A stretch of 64,000 nt of DNA from Mycolicibacillus trivialis (GTDB lineage: Bacteria > Actinomycetota > Actinomycetes > Mycobacteriales > Mycobacteriaceae), in assembly GCF_002102395.1 (NCBI RefSeq), contig NZ_LQPZ01000017.1, positions 186,001 to 250,000 on the forward strand. Reading direction: 5' to 3'. Every line of letters begins with the position of its first letter. The stretch's first letter is position 1. The notes under the pieces were generated by a model. That model was not told where the DNA came from, made no database searches, and saw nothing but the letters and a program-made list of their open reading frames with translations. Position numbers and translations under genes: made by a program. This document shows positions 35,913 to 46,069 of this stretch, in pieces.

Positions 35913-37061
35913 ATGGCAGAAGCGGTCATCGTCGAGGCGGTGCGATCACCGATCGGTAAACGCAACGGTGGGTTGTCCGGGGTGCACCCGGCTGATTTGT
36001 CCGCACAGGTCCTCAACGGCCTGGTGAACCGCACCGGGATCGACCCGGAGATCGTCGACGACGTCATCTGGGGTTGTGTGATGCAGGCCGGTGAGCAGGC
36101 CCTCGACATCGGCCGCACCGCGCTGATCACCGCCGGCTGGCCGGAGAGCGTTCCGGGTGTGACCGTCGACCGGCAGTGCGGCTCCAGCCAGCAGTCGGTG
36201 CACTTCGCCGCGGCCGGCGTCGTCGCCGGGCACTACGACGTCGCCGTCGCGGGCGGGGTCGAGTCGATGTCGCGGACCCCGATGGGATCGTCGCTGGCCA
36301 ACGGCGGCCGGCCGTACTCGAAGACCTACCTGGACCGCTACGACGGCGTGGTGCCCAACCAGGGCATCGGCGCGGAGATGGTCGCCGAGCAGTGGGGCTT
36401 CAGCCGCACCCAACTCGACGAGTTCTCGCTGGCCTCGCACGAGAAGGCTGCCACGGCACAGGATTCCGGAGCCTTCGACGACGAGATCGTCGCCATCAAG
36501 GACGCCGACGGCAACCCGGTCCTCAAGGACGAGGGCATCCGGCGCGGCACCACCATGGAGAAGATGGGGCAGCTCAAACCGGCCTTCAAAGAGGACGGCG
36601 TCATCCACGCCGGTAACTCCAGCCAGATCTCCGACGGTGCGGCGGCGCTGCTGTTCATGTCGGCGGAGAAGGCCAACGCACTCGGCCTCAAACCGCTGGC
36701 GCGGGTGCACACCGCGACGCTGGCCGGCTCCAACCCGGTCATCATGCTCACCGGCCCGATCCCGGCCACCCAGAAGGCGCTGAAGCGCTCCGGACTGTCG
36801 GTCGACGACATCGGTGTGTTCGAGGTCAACGAGGCCTTCGCGCCGGTGCCGATGGCCTGGCTGGCCGACATCGGCGCCGACGAGAAGAAGCTCAACCCCA
36901 AGGGCGGCGCGATCGCGCTCGGCCACCCGCTCGGTGGCTCCGGCGCCCGGCTGATGACCACGATGCTCTACCACATGCGCGACAACGGGATTCAGTACGG
37001 CCTGCAGACCATGTGCGAAGGTGGCGGGCAAGCCAACGCGACGATTTTGGAGCTCCTGTGA
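35913..37061 (+). CDS. Thiolase (acetyl-CoA C-acyltransferase, FadA5-like)
   Basis: A 382-residue thiolase with the nucleophilic Cys in VDRQCGSSQQS (about 89), NEAFAPVP, GHPLGGSGAR (His) and the C-terminal CEGGGQAN (second Cys). The CEGGGQAN ending and overall sequence resemble the steroid side-chain thiolase FadA5 rather than a housekeeping biosynthetic thiolase; this is recollection, not a search. GGAG precedes the ATG. It overlaps the hydratase gene by 4 bp, forming a beta-oxidation pair. Confidence 0.92.
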   Translation: MAEAVIVEAVRSPIGKRNGGLSGVHPADLSAQVLNGLVNRTGIDPEIVDDVIWGCVMQAGEQALDIGRTALITAGWPESVPGVTVDRQCGSSQQSVHFAAAGVVAGHYDVAVAGGVESMSRTPMGSSLANGGRPYSKTYLDRYDGVVPNQGIGAEMVAEQWGFSRTQLDEFSLASHEKAATAQDSGAFDDEIVAIKDADGNPVLKDEGIRRGTTMEKMGQLKPAFKEDGVIHAGNSSQISDGAAALLFMSAEKANALGLKPLARVHTATLAGSNPVIMLTGPIPATQKALKRSGLSVDDIGVFEVNEAFAPVPMAWLADIGADEKKLNPKGGAIALGHPLGGSGARLMTTMLYHMRDNGIQYGLQTMCEGGGQANATILELL

Positions 37062-37858
37062 CCGACAACGCGACCCAGCCCGGCGCTCTCACCGAACGCC
37101 GCAACAACGTCCTGGTGATCACGATCAACCGGCCCGAAGCCCGCAACGCGGTCAACGGTGCGGTCAGCACCGCGGTCGGCGACGCCCTGCAGTCCGCGCA
37201 GGACGACCCGGAGATCCGCGCGGTGGTGCTCACCGGCGCCGGCGACAAGTCGTTCTGCGCCGGGGCCGACCTCAAGGCGATCTCGCGCGGGGAGAACCTC
37301 TTCCACCCCGAACACGCCGAATGGGGTTTCGCCGGCTACGTCCACCACTTCATCGACAAGCCGACCATCGCCGCGGTCAACGGCACCGCGCTGGGCGGCG
37401 GCACCGAGCTGGCGTTGGCCAGTGACCTGGTGGTCGCCGAGGAACGCGCCCAGTTCGGGCTGCCGGAGGTCAAGCGCGGCCTGATCGCCGGCGCCGGCGG
37501 CGTGTTCCGCATCGTCGACCAGCTGCCCCGCAAGATCGCGCTGGAGCTGCTGTTCACCGGCGAGCCGATCAGCGCCGAGGAGGCGCTGAAGTGGGGGTTG
37601 ATCAACGACGTCGTCGCCGACGGCACCGTGCTCGACGCCGCACTGGCGCTGGCCGAGCGGATCACCGTCAACGCGCCGCTGTCGGTTCAGGCCAGCAAGC
37701 GGATCGCTTACGGCGCCGACGACGGGGTCATCACCGCCGAGGAGGCCGGCTGGAAGCGCACCGGCCGCGAGTTCGGGACGCTGCTCAAAACCGAGGACGC
37801 CAGGGAGGGCCCGCTGGCCTTCGCACAGAAGCGCGAACCGGTGTGGAAGGCGCGCTGA
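37058..37858 (+). CDS. Enoyl-CoA hydratase/isomerase (crotonase)
   Basis: The 266-residue crotonase starts at GTG 37058 within the thiolase stop (GTGA) after GGAG. Oxyanion-hole segments are KSFCAGADLKAI (about 66-77) and NGTALGGGTELALASDLVVA (about 108-127); the catalytic Glu lies in LPEVKRGLIAGAGG. It likely hydrates an enoyl-CoA made upstream of the paired thiolase. From memory this pair is fragmentary in M. tuberculosis (Rv1135A, Rv1136), but both genes look intact here. Confidence 0.92.
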   Translation: MTDNATQPGALTERRNNVLVITINRPEARNAVNGAVSTAVGDALQSAQDDPEIRAVVLTGAGDKSFCAGADLKAISRGENLFHPEHAEWGFAGYVHHFIDKPTIAAVNGTALGGGTELALASDLVVAEERAQFGLPEVKRGLIAGAGGVFRIVDQLPRKIALELLFTGEPISAEEALKWGLINDVVADGTVLDAALALAERITVNAPLSVQASKRIAYGADDGVITAEEAGWKRTGREFGTLLKTEDAREGPLAFAQKREPVWKAR

Positions 37859-37983
37859 GCGGCGCCGTTCCGCGCTGCGCCGGCCCGCAGGCGGCGACGC
37901 ATCCCGTCGTACCGTTTCGCCACCGTCCACCGTGGCGGTCGCCTAAGTTGAGGTGATCGGCGACGGTAAGGGAGGCGTCCGGT

Positions 37984-38685
37984 ATGAGCCAGCCCGGTCT
38001 GATCCGTGAGTTCGGTGAGATCATCACCACCAAGGCCGTCCCGCACAACGAGGCGCCCGCCTGGCAGCTGCGCCGCCGCATCGTCGTCGTCATCGTCCTG
38101 ATCGGCGGGGCGGCGTTGATGCGGTTCGCACTGGGGCACGACCCCGGCGAGCCGGTCTTCTTCTGGTCGATGTTGGGCCTCGCCGCGCTCTGGGCCGGGG
38201 GCGCGCTGGCCTCCGGGCCGCTGCACCTGGGCGTGGTCCGGTTCCGCGGCCGCTACGAGCGGCCGGTGTTCACCGGGACCGCCATCGGCCTGGTGCTCGG
38301 TGGGCTGTCCGTGCTCGCTGTGTGGGCGGCCCGTGGGCTGCCGGCCCTCGCCGAGCCGACCGAGCGGCTGATGGACTACGTCAACCACGGCAGCCCGCGG
38401 TTGATGCTGGTTCTGGTGGTGCTCTCCGCGGTCGCCGAGGAGATGTTCTTCCGCGGCGCGGTGTACACCGCGGTGGTGCGTTACGCGCCGGTCGTGGTGT
38501 CGACGCTGCTGTTCGCCGCGGTGAGCCTGGTGGCAGGCAGCTGGCTGCTGGCGCTGGTCGCCGTGGTGCTCGGGCTGGTCTGCGGGGTGGAGCGCCGCGC
38601 CACCAACGGGGTGCTCGCGCCGGTGCTGACCCACCTGGTGTGGGGGTTCATCGTGATCCTGGCGCTGCCGCCGATGTTCTCCTGA
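37984..38685 (+). CDS. CPBP family intramembrane metalloprotease
   Basis: The 233-residue polytopic protein has the Abi/CAAX-protease-like motif AEEMFFRG (EExxxR, about residue 148) and a downstream His in LTHLVWG. Six to seven hydrophobic helices are visible. Members cleave prenylated or small membrane proteins or act in bacteriocin self-immunity; the substrate is unknown. It is convergent with echA; both stops lie within a 17-bp direct repeat. Confidence 0.88.
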   Translation: MSQPGLIREFGEIITTKAVPHNEAPAWQLRRRIVVVIVLIGGAALMRFALGHDPGEPVFFWSMLGLAALWAGGALASGPLHLGVVRFRGRYERPVFTGTAIGLVLGGLSVLAVWAARGLPALAEPTERLMDYVNHGSPRLMLVLVVLSAVAEEMFFRGAVYTAVVRYAPVVVSTLLFAAVSLVAGSWLLALVAVVLGLVCGVERRATNGVLAPVLTHLVWGFIVILALPPMFS

Positions 38686-38714
38686 GCGGTCAGGAGTCCT
38701 GAGCGGTCAGGAGT
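38681..38714. repeat. 17-bp direct repeat at the CPBP/echA junction
   Basis: CCTGAGCGGTCAGGAGT occurs twice in tandem (38681-38697, 38698-38714). The first copy contains the CPBP stop and the second contains the echA stop, so a short tandem duplication separated the two gene ends. Confidence 0.7.
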
Positions 38715-39504
38715 CGCTGAAGCGGGCCGTCCGCTGCTCCTGGAACGCCCGGACTCCCTCGCGGAAGTCGTGGGCGGCCAGCAGCTGGGACTGGCCCACG
38801 TACTCGCGGTCCAGGGTGCCGTCCAGCTCGGTGAGGGTGGCCGCGTTGATCGCGTGTTTGGTGCGGGCCAGGGCCACCGCCGGGCCGGCCATCAGCGCGG
38901 CGAGCACCTTGTCGACCTCGGCGTCGAACTCCTCGGCCGGGTAGACCGCGCTCACCAGTCCCTCGGCCAGGGCGTCGGTGGCGGGCAGGCGCTCGGCCAG
39001 CAACGCCATCCGCATCGCCCGGATCCGGCCGATCGCGGCCGCGACCAGCGCGGAGGCACCGCCGTCGGGCATCAGGCCGATCTTGGTGAACGCCAGCAGG
39101 AAGAACGCCTTCTCCGAGGCGAGCACCAGATCGCAGGCCAGGGCCAGCGAGACCCCGACCCCGGCGGCCGGGCCCTGCACCACCGCGACCACCGGCCGCG
39201 GCAACGCGGTGATCGCGCGCACCGCCCGGTTGGCCGCCACGATGATCTCGGTGGGAACCCCGTCGACCGCGTCCTCGGCGCCGATCCCGGCGCCGGAGCT
39301 GAACCCGCGCCCGGCGCCGCCGAGGCGCACCACCTTGACCCGCGGGTCGCGCCCGGCGGCCTCCATCGTCGCGGCGATCCCGTCGAGCACCGGAAGGGTG
39401 ACCGAGTTGAGGCTTTCCGGGCGGTCGATCGTCACCGACAGCACCCCGTCGGCGAGGGCGACGGCGAGCCCGTCGACAGGTGTCAAGTCGTCCACTGGAG
39501 TCAT
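38707..39504 (-). CDS. Enoyl-CoA hydratase/isomerase (EchA family)
   Basis: A 265-residue crotonase starting at ATG 39504 (MTPVDDLTPVDG). GRGFSSGAGIGAED gives the first oxyanion segment, and VQGPAAGVGVSLALACDLVLAS the second. FTKIGLMPDGGAS replaces the usual Glu of the catalytic loop, so it may be an isomerase or have a modified activity rather than a standard hydratase. It is divergent from mcr with 89 bp between starts, matching echA10/echA11 next to mcr from memory. Confidence 0.9.
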   Translation of the reverse strand: MTPVDDLTPVDGLAVALADGVLSVTIDRPESLNSVTLPVLDGIAATMEAAGRDPRVKVVRLGGAGRGFSSGAGIGAEDAVDGVPTEIIVAANRAVRAITALPRPVVAVVQGPAAGVGVSLALACDLVLASEKAFFLLAFTKIGLMPDGGASALVAAAIGRIRAMRMALLAERLPATDALAEGLVSAVYPAEEFDAEVDKVLAALMAGPAVALARTKHAINAATLTELDGTLDREYVGQSQLLAAHDFREGVRAFQEQRTARFSDS

Positions 39505-39593
39505 GGGCCACACCTTAAGCGGACGGGTTGTCGGGGTCTCAACCGCGGCTGCGATGATGCACACCACACACCGGATGACGAGGAGGTCAGGGT

Positions 39594-40679
39594 ATGGCGG
39601 GTCCACTGGCAGGGTTGCGCGTGATCGAGTTGGCGGGGATCGGGCCGGGGCCGCACGCCGCGATGATCCTCGGGGATCTGGGTGCGGACGTGGTCCGGGT
39701 AGAGCGGCCGCCGCGCGGCCCGGCCGGCCCGGCCAAGGACGCGATGTTGCGGAACCGGCGCTCGGTGACCGCCGACCTGAAATCCGACGAGGGGCGCGAC
39801 CTGGTGCTGCGTCTGGTGGCCAAGGCTGACGTGCTCATCGAGGGCTTCCGTCCCGGGGTCACCGAGCGGTTGGGGCTGGGGCCGGAGGACTGCGCGAAGG
39901 TCAACGAGAAGCTGATCTACGGCCGGATGACCGGCTGGGGTCAGGACGGGCCGCGGGCCTCGCAGGCCGGCCACGACATCAACTACATCTCGCTGAACGG
40001 GGTGCTGCACGCGATCGGGCGCAAGGGGGAGCGGCCGGTCCCGCCGCTGAACCTCGCCGGCGACTTCGGCGGCGGGTCGCTGTTTCTGCTGGTCGGGATC
40101 CTGGCCGCGCTGTGGGAGCGTCAGCAGTCCGGCAAGGGGCAGGTCATCGACGCCGCGATGGTCGACGGTGCGGCGATGCTCTCGGCGATGATGTGGAGCT
40201 TCCGCGCGCAGGGCATGTGGACCGATGAGCGCGGCACCAACATGCTCGACACCGGCGCCCCCTACTACGACACCTACACCTGCGCCGACGGCCGCCATGT
40301 CGCGGTCGGGGCGATCGAGCCGCAGTTCTACGCCGAGATGCTGGCGAAGCTGGGGCTGGACGCCGAGGACCTGCCGGCCCAGAACGATTTCAGCCGCTGG
40401 CCGGAGTTGCGGGAGCGGCTGACCGCGGCGTTCGCCGAGCGCGACCGGGATCACTGGGCGAGCGTGTTCGCCGGCTCGGACGCCTGTGTCACGCCGGTGC
40501 TCGCGTTCGGGGAAGTCGAAAGCGACGACCACATCAGCGAGCGGTCGACCTTCTACGACGTCGACGGGCATCTGCAGCCGCGGCCGGCGCCGCGGTTCTC
40601 CCGCAGCCAGCCGGGTCTGCCGACCCCGCCGCCGGCGCCGGGAGCCGACAACGAAACCGTCCTCGACGATTGGGTATAG
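39594..40679 (+). CDS. mcr: Alpha-methylacyl-CoA racemase
   Basis: Mcr interconverts 2R- and 2S-methylacyl-CoA esters, needed to degrade branched-chain and sterol side-chain acids. The 361-residue class III CoA transferase-fold protein has [21 protein letters not shown] at the N-terminus, [17 protein letters not shown] (catalytic His), [11 protein letters not shown] (catalytic Asp) and [13 protein letters not shown] (Glu). It is followed by an SDR of the beta-oxidation type, 55 bp later. Confidence 0.95.
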   Translation: MAGPLAGLRVIELAGIGPGPHAAMILGDLGADVVRVERPPRGPAGPAKDAMLRNRRSVTADLKSDEGRDLVLRLVAKADVLIEGFRPGVTERLGLGPEDCAKVNEKLIYGRMTGWGQDGPRASQAGHDINYISLNGVLHAIGRKGERPVPPLNLAGDFGGGSLFLLVGILAALWERQQSGKGQVIDAAMVDGAAMLSAMMWSFRAQGMWTDERGTNMLDTGAPYYDTYTCADGRHVAVGAIEPQFYAEMLAKLGLDAEDLPAQNDFSRWPELRERLTAAFAERDRDHWASVFAGSDACVTPVLAFGEVESDDHISERSTFYDVDGHLQPRPAPRFSRSQPGLPTPPPAPGADNETVLDDWV

Positions 40680-40734
40680 TCCAACCAACCAGTAGGTCGG
40701 GCCGTCCCGCGGCCGACAGGAAGGAATCGGATCA

Positions 40735-42494
<1,760 letters not shown>

Positions 42495-42587
42495 AAGATA
42501 CGCCACGGGAGGGCACGCCACCGGGGAGAACACCGCCCAGAGAGTGCCGCCTGGAGGCGGGCGCGCCCGACCGCCAGGCGGATAACC

Positions 42588-42661
42588 CCTGAAATCGACG
42601 CGTCAGCGGGCACAGAGAGCCAAAAATCGGCTTTTTCCCCCGCAAACGTGTCGATTTCAGG
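42588..42661 (-). repeat. 74-bp palindromic element, copy 2
   Basis: The same length as copy 1 at 13186, in opposite orientation, and 65 of 74 positions match. The ends are CCTGAAATCGACGCG and CGTGTCGATTTCAGG (one mismatch in the 15-bp terminal repeat, at A/G). Two further flanking CC/GG pairs extend the symmetry to 42586-42663. Confidence 0.85.
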
Positions 42662-42694
42662 GGAGAACGGCCCACCGTGGCGGTCGAGGGCGGG

Positions 42695-42723
42695 AAAAGA
42701 AAAGGCCCCGGAGGTCCGGGGCC
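42695..42723 (-). terminator. Intrinsic terminator (minus strand)
   Basis: GGCCCCGGA and TCCGGGGCC (42704-42723) form a perfect 9-bp stem with a 2-nt loop. On the minus strand it is followed by TTTTCTTTT. It would end transcription of the small ORF at 42836-42964. Confidence 0.8.
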
Positions 42724-42773
42724 GGAAAAACAGGTGGAAACGAACCGTGACACACGGCGGGGTGAAGACGGGC

Positions 42774-42797
42774 GTGACCGTGCTTTCGCACGGTCAC
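42774..42797 (-). ncRNA. GNRA-capped hairpin in the small minus-strand transcript
   Basis: On the minus strand GTGACCGTGC and GCACGGTCAC form a perfect 10-bp stem closed by the tetraloop GAAA, a stable GNRA loop. On the plus strand the loop would be TTTC, so the minus strand is the favoured RNA. It lies in the 3' region between the ORF stop and the terminator. Confidence 0.6.
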
Positions 42798-42835
42798 CGG
42801 TGGTTGCGGGTCAGGTGCGCCCGCGACCGGGTCGG

Positions 42836-42964
42836 CTACGCGGCAGGCTGGGTCAGCTCGTCACCAAACTGCTCCGAGGTGTCACCCTCCACGAGCACAT
42901 CGCCGTGGTAGAGCGCGTCGAAGTCGACCTTGATGACGTCTGAGCTTGAGTCGTCGATCCACAT
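42836..42964 (-). CDS. Small acidic protein (42 aa), probably leaderless
   Basis: ATG 42964 opens a 42-codon frame: MWIDDSSSDVIKVDFDALYH, then GDVLVEGDTSEQFGDELTQPAA, with stop TAG at 42838-42836. The peptide is strongly acidic and has no membrane segment. Third codon positions are mostly G or C as in neighbouring genes. No family is recognised. A TACAGT -10 element lies 7 nt upstream of the ATG, and a terminator follows, so the unit is complete. It could also be a non-coding RNA that happens to be open. Confidence 0.55.
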   Translation of the reverse strand: MWIDDSSSDVIKVDFDALYHGDVLVEGDTSEQFGDELTQPAA

Positions 42965-42971
42965 GACTTGA

Positions 42972-42977
42972 ACTGTA
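42972..42977 (-). promoter_or_regulatory. -10 element of the 42-aa ORF
   Basis: TACAGT (TANNNT) on the minus strand ends 7 nt before the ATG at 42964, consistent with transcription starting at the start codon. No ribosome site is present. Confidence 0.5.
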
Positions 42978-43142
42978 TGGGTCACTATTAAGGAATCATT
43001 GAGTCACGATTCGGAAAACCGTGGCAATTCCTACCCCCGAGTAGGTTTTCTCGGTTTCCGCCGGTGAGAACCCCGACACGGTCCGCCCGGAAGGTGACGC
43101 GGCGAACGGTCCGATGGTGCGGCCGGAGGGGAGAACGACCTG

Positions 43143-45431
43143 GTGTTGCAGCGAATCGCCCTGCTGGGAATCGCCGCGCCGCGGCGGGTGACCGCGGTCG
43201 CCGCCCTGCTGATGATCGCCGCGGCCGTCTTCGGCGTCCCGGTAGCGCAGAAACTGTCGGCCGGCGGATTCCAGGACCCGCACGCCGAGTCCAGTCGCGC
43301 GACGCAGTTGCTCACCGAGAAGTTCGGGCAAAGCGACCAGCAGCTGCTGATCCTGCTCACCGCCTCCGACGGAGTCGACGCCGAACGGGCCCGCGCGGCG
43401 GGCGCCGAGATCGTCGACCACCTGGACGGCTCGCCGTGGGTGCTCAGCGTGACCTCACCGTGGACCGCGCCGCCGGCGGCCGCCGCCGAACTGGTCAGCC
43501 GCGACGGGCGGTCCGGGCTCATCGTGGCCAACCTCGACGGCGGTGAGAGCGACGCGCAGCGCTACGCCAAAACCCTCTCCGACGAACTGGTCCACGACCG
43601 CGACGGAGTGCAGGTGCGCGCAGGTGGGGTGGCGATGCTCTACGCGCAGATCAACCAGCAGACCGAGCACGACCTGCTGCGCATGGAAGCCATCGCCATC
43701 CCGCTGAGCTTCCTGGTCCTGGTGTGGGTGTTCGGTGGGCTGCTGGCGGCTGCGCTGCCGGTCGCGGTCGGCGCGCTGGCGATCGTCGGCTCGATGGCGG
43801 TGCTGCGGCTGATCAGCGCGGTGACCGACGTGTCGATCTTCGCGCTCAACCTCACGATCGCGATGGGGCTGGCGCTGGCGATCGACTACACGCTGCTGAT
43901 CATCAGCCGCTACCGCGACGAGATCGCCGACGGCACCGAACGGGACCGGGCGGTGGTGCGCACACTGGCCACCGCGGGGCGCACCGTGGTGTTCTCCGCC
44001 ATCACCGTCGCCCTGTCGATGGCGGCGATGGTGCTGTTCCCGATGTACTTCCTCAAGTCGTTCGCTTACGCCGGCATCGCGGCCGTCGCGTTCGCCGCGA
44101 CCGCTGCGATCGTGATCACCCCCGCGGTGATCGTGCTGGCCGGCGACCGGCTCGACGCGTTCGACGTGCGCCGGTTGGCCCGCCGGCTACTGCGCCGGCC
44201 GCCGCCCGGCCCGCGCGCCGTGCAGGACCTGTTCTGGTACCGCTCGACGAAGTTCGTGATCCGGCGCTGGCTGCCCACCGGGGGTGCGGTGGTGTTGCTC
44301 CTGCTATTCCTCGGCGTGCCGTTCCTCGGGGTGAAATGGGGTTTCCCCGACGAGCGGGTACTGCCGCCCACCGCATCGGCCCACCAGGTCGGCGACGAGT
44401 TGCGCACCGGTTTCGAAGACAACTCCGCCAACGCGGTCACGATGGTGATCCCCGACGCCGACGGGCTGTCCCCGGCCGACCTGCAGCGCTACGCCGCGGA
44501 ACTGTCGACGGTGCCCGACGTCACCGCGGTCTCGACCCCGGCGGGCGCGTTCGTCGACGGTCGCCCGGCCGGCCCGCCGGTCGCGCCCACCGGGGTGGCC
44601 GACGGGAGCGCGTTCCTCACCGTGACCAGCGCGGCCGAACTGTTCTCCGACGCCTCACGCGATCAGGTGCAGCGGTTGGACGCGGTGCCAGGCCCGGACG
44701 GCCGCACCGTGTTGATGACCGGTCTGGCACCCACCAACCGCGACATCGTGGACACCATCGTCGCGCGCACGCCGTTGGTGCTCGCCGCGATCGCGGTGGT
44801 CACCTTCCTGCTGTTGTTCCTGCTGACCGGCAGCGTGGTTCTGCCCGTCAAAGCACTGATGCTCAACGTGTTGTCGTTGACCGCGGCGTTCGGCGCGTTG
44901 GTCTGGATCTTCCAGGACGGCCACCTCGGCGCGCTGGGCACCACCCCCACCGGCACCCTGGTCGCCAACATGCCGGTGCTGCTGTTCTGCATCGCGTTCG
45001 GGTTGTCGATGGACTACGAGGTCTTCCTGATCTCCCGAATCCGGGAGTACTGGCTGGCCTCGGGCCGCACCAGCGCCGACAACGATGAGAGCGTGGCGCT
45101 GGGATTGGCCCGCACCGGTCGGGTGATCACCGCCGCCGCGCTGGTGATGTCGATTTCGTTCGCCGCGCTGATCGCCGCGCAGGTGTCGTTCATGCGGATG
45201 TTCGGGGTGGGGCTGACGCTGGCGGTGCTGGCCGACGCCACCCTGGTGCGGATGGTGCTGGTCCCGTCGTTCATGCACGTGCTGGGCCGCTGGAACTGGT
45301 GGGCCCCGCCTGTCCTCACCCGACTGCACGACCGGTTCGGCATCAGCGAGGCGGCGGAGGACCGGGTCGGGCCGTCGGACCGGCCGAGGCCTATCGTGGC
45401 CGGTGATACACCGTCGGGAGGTAAACCGTGA
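43143..45431 (+). CDS. MMPL family RND transporter (MmpL13-like)
   Basis: A 762-residue RND-superfamily lipid transporter starting at GTG 43143. It has twelve predicted helices, two periplasmic porter domains (about 35-170 and 390-540), and the conserved proton-relay Asp-Tyr pairs in GLALAIDYTLLIISRYRDE and GLSMDYEVFLISRIREYW. From memory, M. tuberculosis has this locus split as mmpL13a/mmpL13b (Rv1145, Rv1146); here it is one intact gene. Its cargo is unknown. It overlaps the methyltransferase gene by 4 bp. Confidence 0.93.
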   Translation: MLQRIALLGIAAPRRVTAVAALLMIAAAVFGVPVAQKLSAGGFQDPHAESSRATQLLTEKFGQSDQQLLILLTASDGVDAERARAAGAEIVDHLDGSPWVLSVTSPWTAPPAAAAELVSRDGRSGLIVANLDGGESDAQRYAKTLSDELVHDRDGVQVRAGGVAMLYAQINQQTEHDLLRMEAIAIPLSFLVLVWVFGGLLAAALPVAVGALAIVGSMAVLRLISAVTDVSIFALNLTIAMGLALAIDYTLLIISRYRDEIADGTERDRAVVRTLATAGRTVVFSAITVALSMAAMVLFPMYFLKSFAYAGIAAVAFAATAAIVITPAVIVLAGDRLDAFDVRRLARRLLRRPPPGPRAVQDLFWYRSTKFVIRRWLPTGGAVVLLLLFLGVPFLGVKWGFPDERVLPPTASAHQVGDELRTGFEDNSANAVTMVIPDADGLSPADLQRYAAELSTVPDVTAVSTPAGAFVDGRPAGPPVAPTGVADGSAFLTVTSAAELFSDASRDQVQRLDAVPGPDGRTVLMTGLAPTNRDIVDTIVARTPLVLAAIAVVTFLLLFLLTGSVVLPVKALMLNVLSLTAAFGALVWIFQDGHLGALGTTPTGTLVANMPVLLFCIAFGLSMDYEVFLISRIREYWLASGRTSADNDESVALGLARTGRVITAAALVMSISFAALIAAQVSFMRMFGVGLTLAVLADATLVRMVLVPSFMHVLGRWNWWAPPVLTRLHDRFGISEAAEDRVGPSDRPRPIVAGDTPSGGKP

Positions 45432-46069
45432 GCAATACCGCAACCGTGAACAATCCGCTGTTCGCCCGGCTGTGGACCTACCTGTCCAGCCACGAAACCG
45501 AGTGGCTGCACGACCGGCGCCGGGAGAACCTCGCCGGACTGTCCGGCCGGGTGCTGGAGGTCGGCGCGGGCACCGGCACCAACTTCGCGTTCTACCCCGA
45601 CACCGTGCGGGAAGTCGTCGCCGTCGAACCCGAGCCACGCCTGCGGGAGGCCGCGATCCAGGCCGCAGCCGACACGCCGGTCCCGGTCACCGTGGTCGCC
45701 GGCACCATCGAAACCGTCGAGACCGGCGACCCGTTTGACGCGGTCGTCTGCTCGCTGGTGCTGTGCTCGGTGCACGATCCCGAGGCGGTGCTGCGCCAAC
45801 TGCGGGAGCGGCTGCGGCCGGGCGGCGAACTGCGCTATTTCGAGCACGTGGCCAGCGCCGGGGCGCGCGGCGGGCTGCAACGGGTCGTCGACGCCACTTT
45901 TTGGCCGCGGCTTTTTGGGAATTGCCACACCCACCGCGACACCGAGCAGGCCATCGTCGCCGCCGGGTTCACCCCGCAGGACTCGCGGCGCGGCAGGCAG
46001 TTCCCGGCCTGGGCGCCGGTGCCGGTCTCGGAATTCGTGCTCGGGCGGGCGCTGCGCCCCGCGGCCTGA
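45428..46069 (+). CDS. Class I SAM-dependent methyltransferase
   Basis: The 213-residue protein has SAM motif I VLEVGAGTGTNFAFYP (about 42-57), the acidic ribose ligand in VVAVEPEPRL, and motif IV DAVVCSLVLCSVHDP. Relatives include phospholipid N-methyltransferases and ubiquinone/menaquinone-type enzymes. Its translational coupling to the MmpL gene (GTGA) suggests that it modifies the exported lipid or its precursor; this is inference. Confidence 0.88.
   Translation: MSNTATVNNPLFARLWTYLSSHETEWLHDRRRENLAGLSGRVLEVGAGTGTNFAFYPDTVREVVAVEPEPRLREAAIQAAADTPVPVTVVAGTIETVETGDPFDAVVCSLVLCSVHDPEAVLRQLRERLRPGGELRYFEHVASAGARGGLQRVVDATFWPRLFGNCHTHRDTEQAIVAAGFTPQDSRRGRQFPAWAPVPVSEFVLGRALRPAA

Larger units (their letters stand above)
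42495..43142. other. Accessory gap between the NMO and mmpL genes
   Basis: This 648-bp gap holds, in order, a CCGCCTGG/CCAGGCGG hairpin (42547-42581), copy 2 of the 74-bp element, a minus-strand intrinsic terminator, a GNRA-capped hairpin, a 42-codon minus-strand ORF with its promoter, and about 180 bp of mmpL upstream sequence with GGAGGGGAG close to the mmpL start. Confidence 0.7.
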
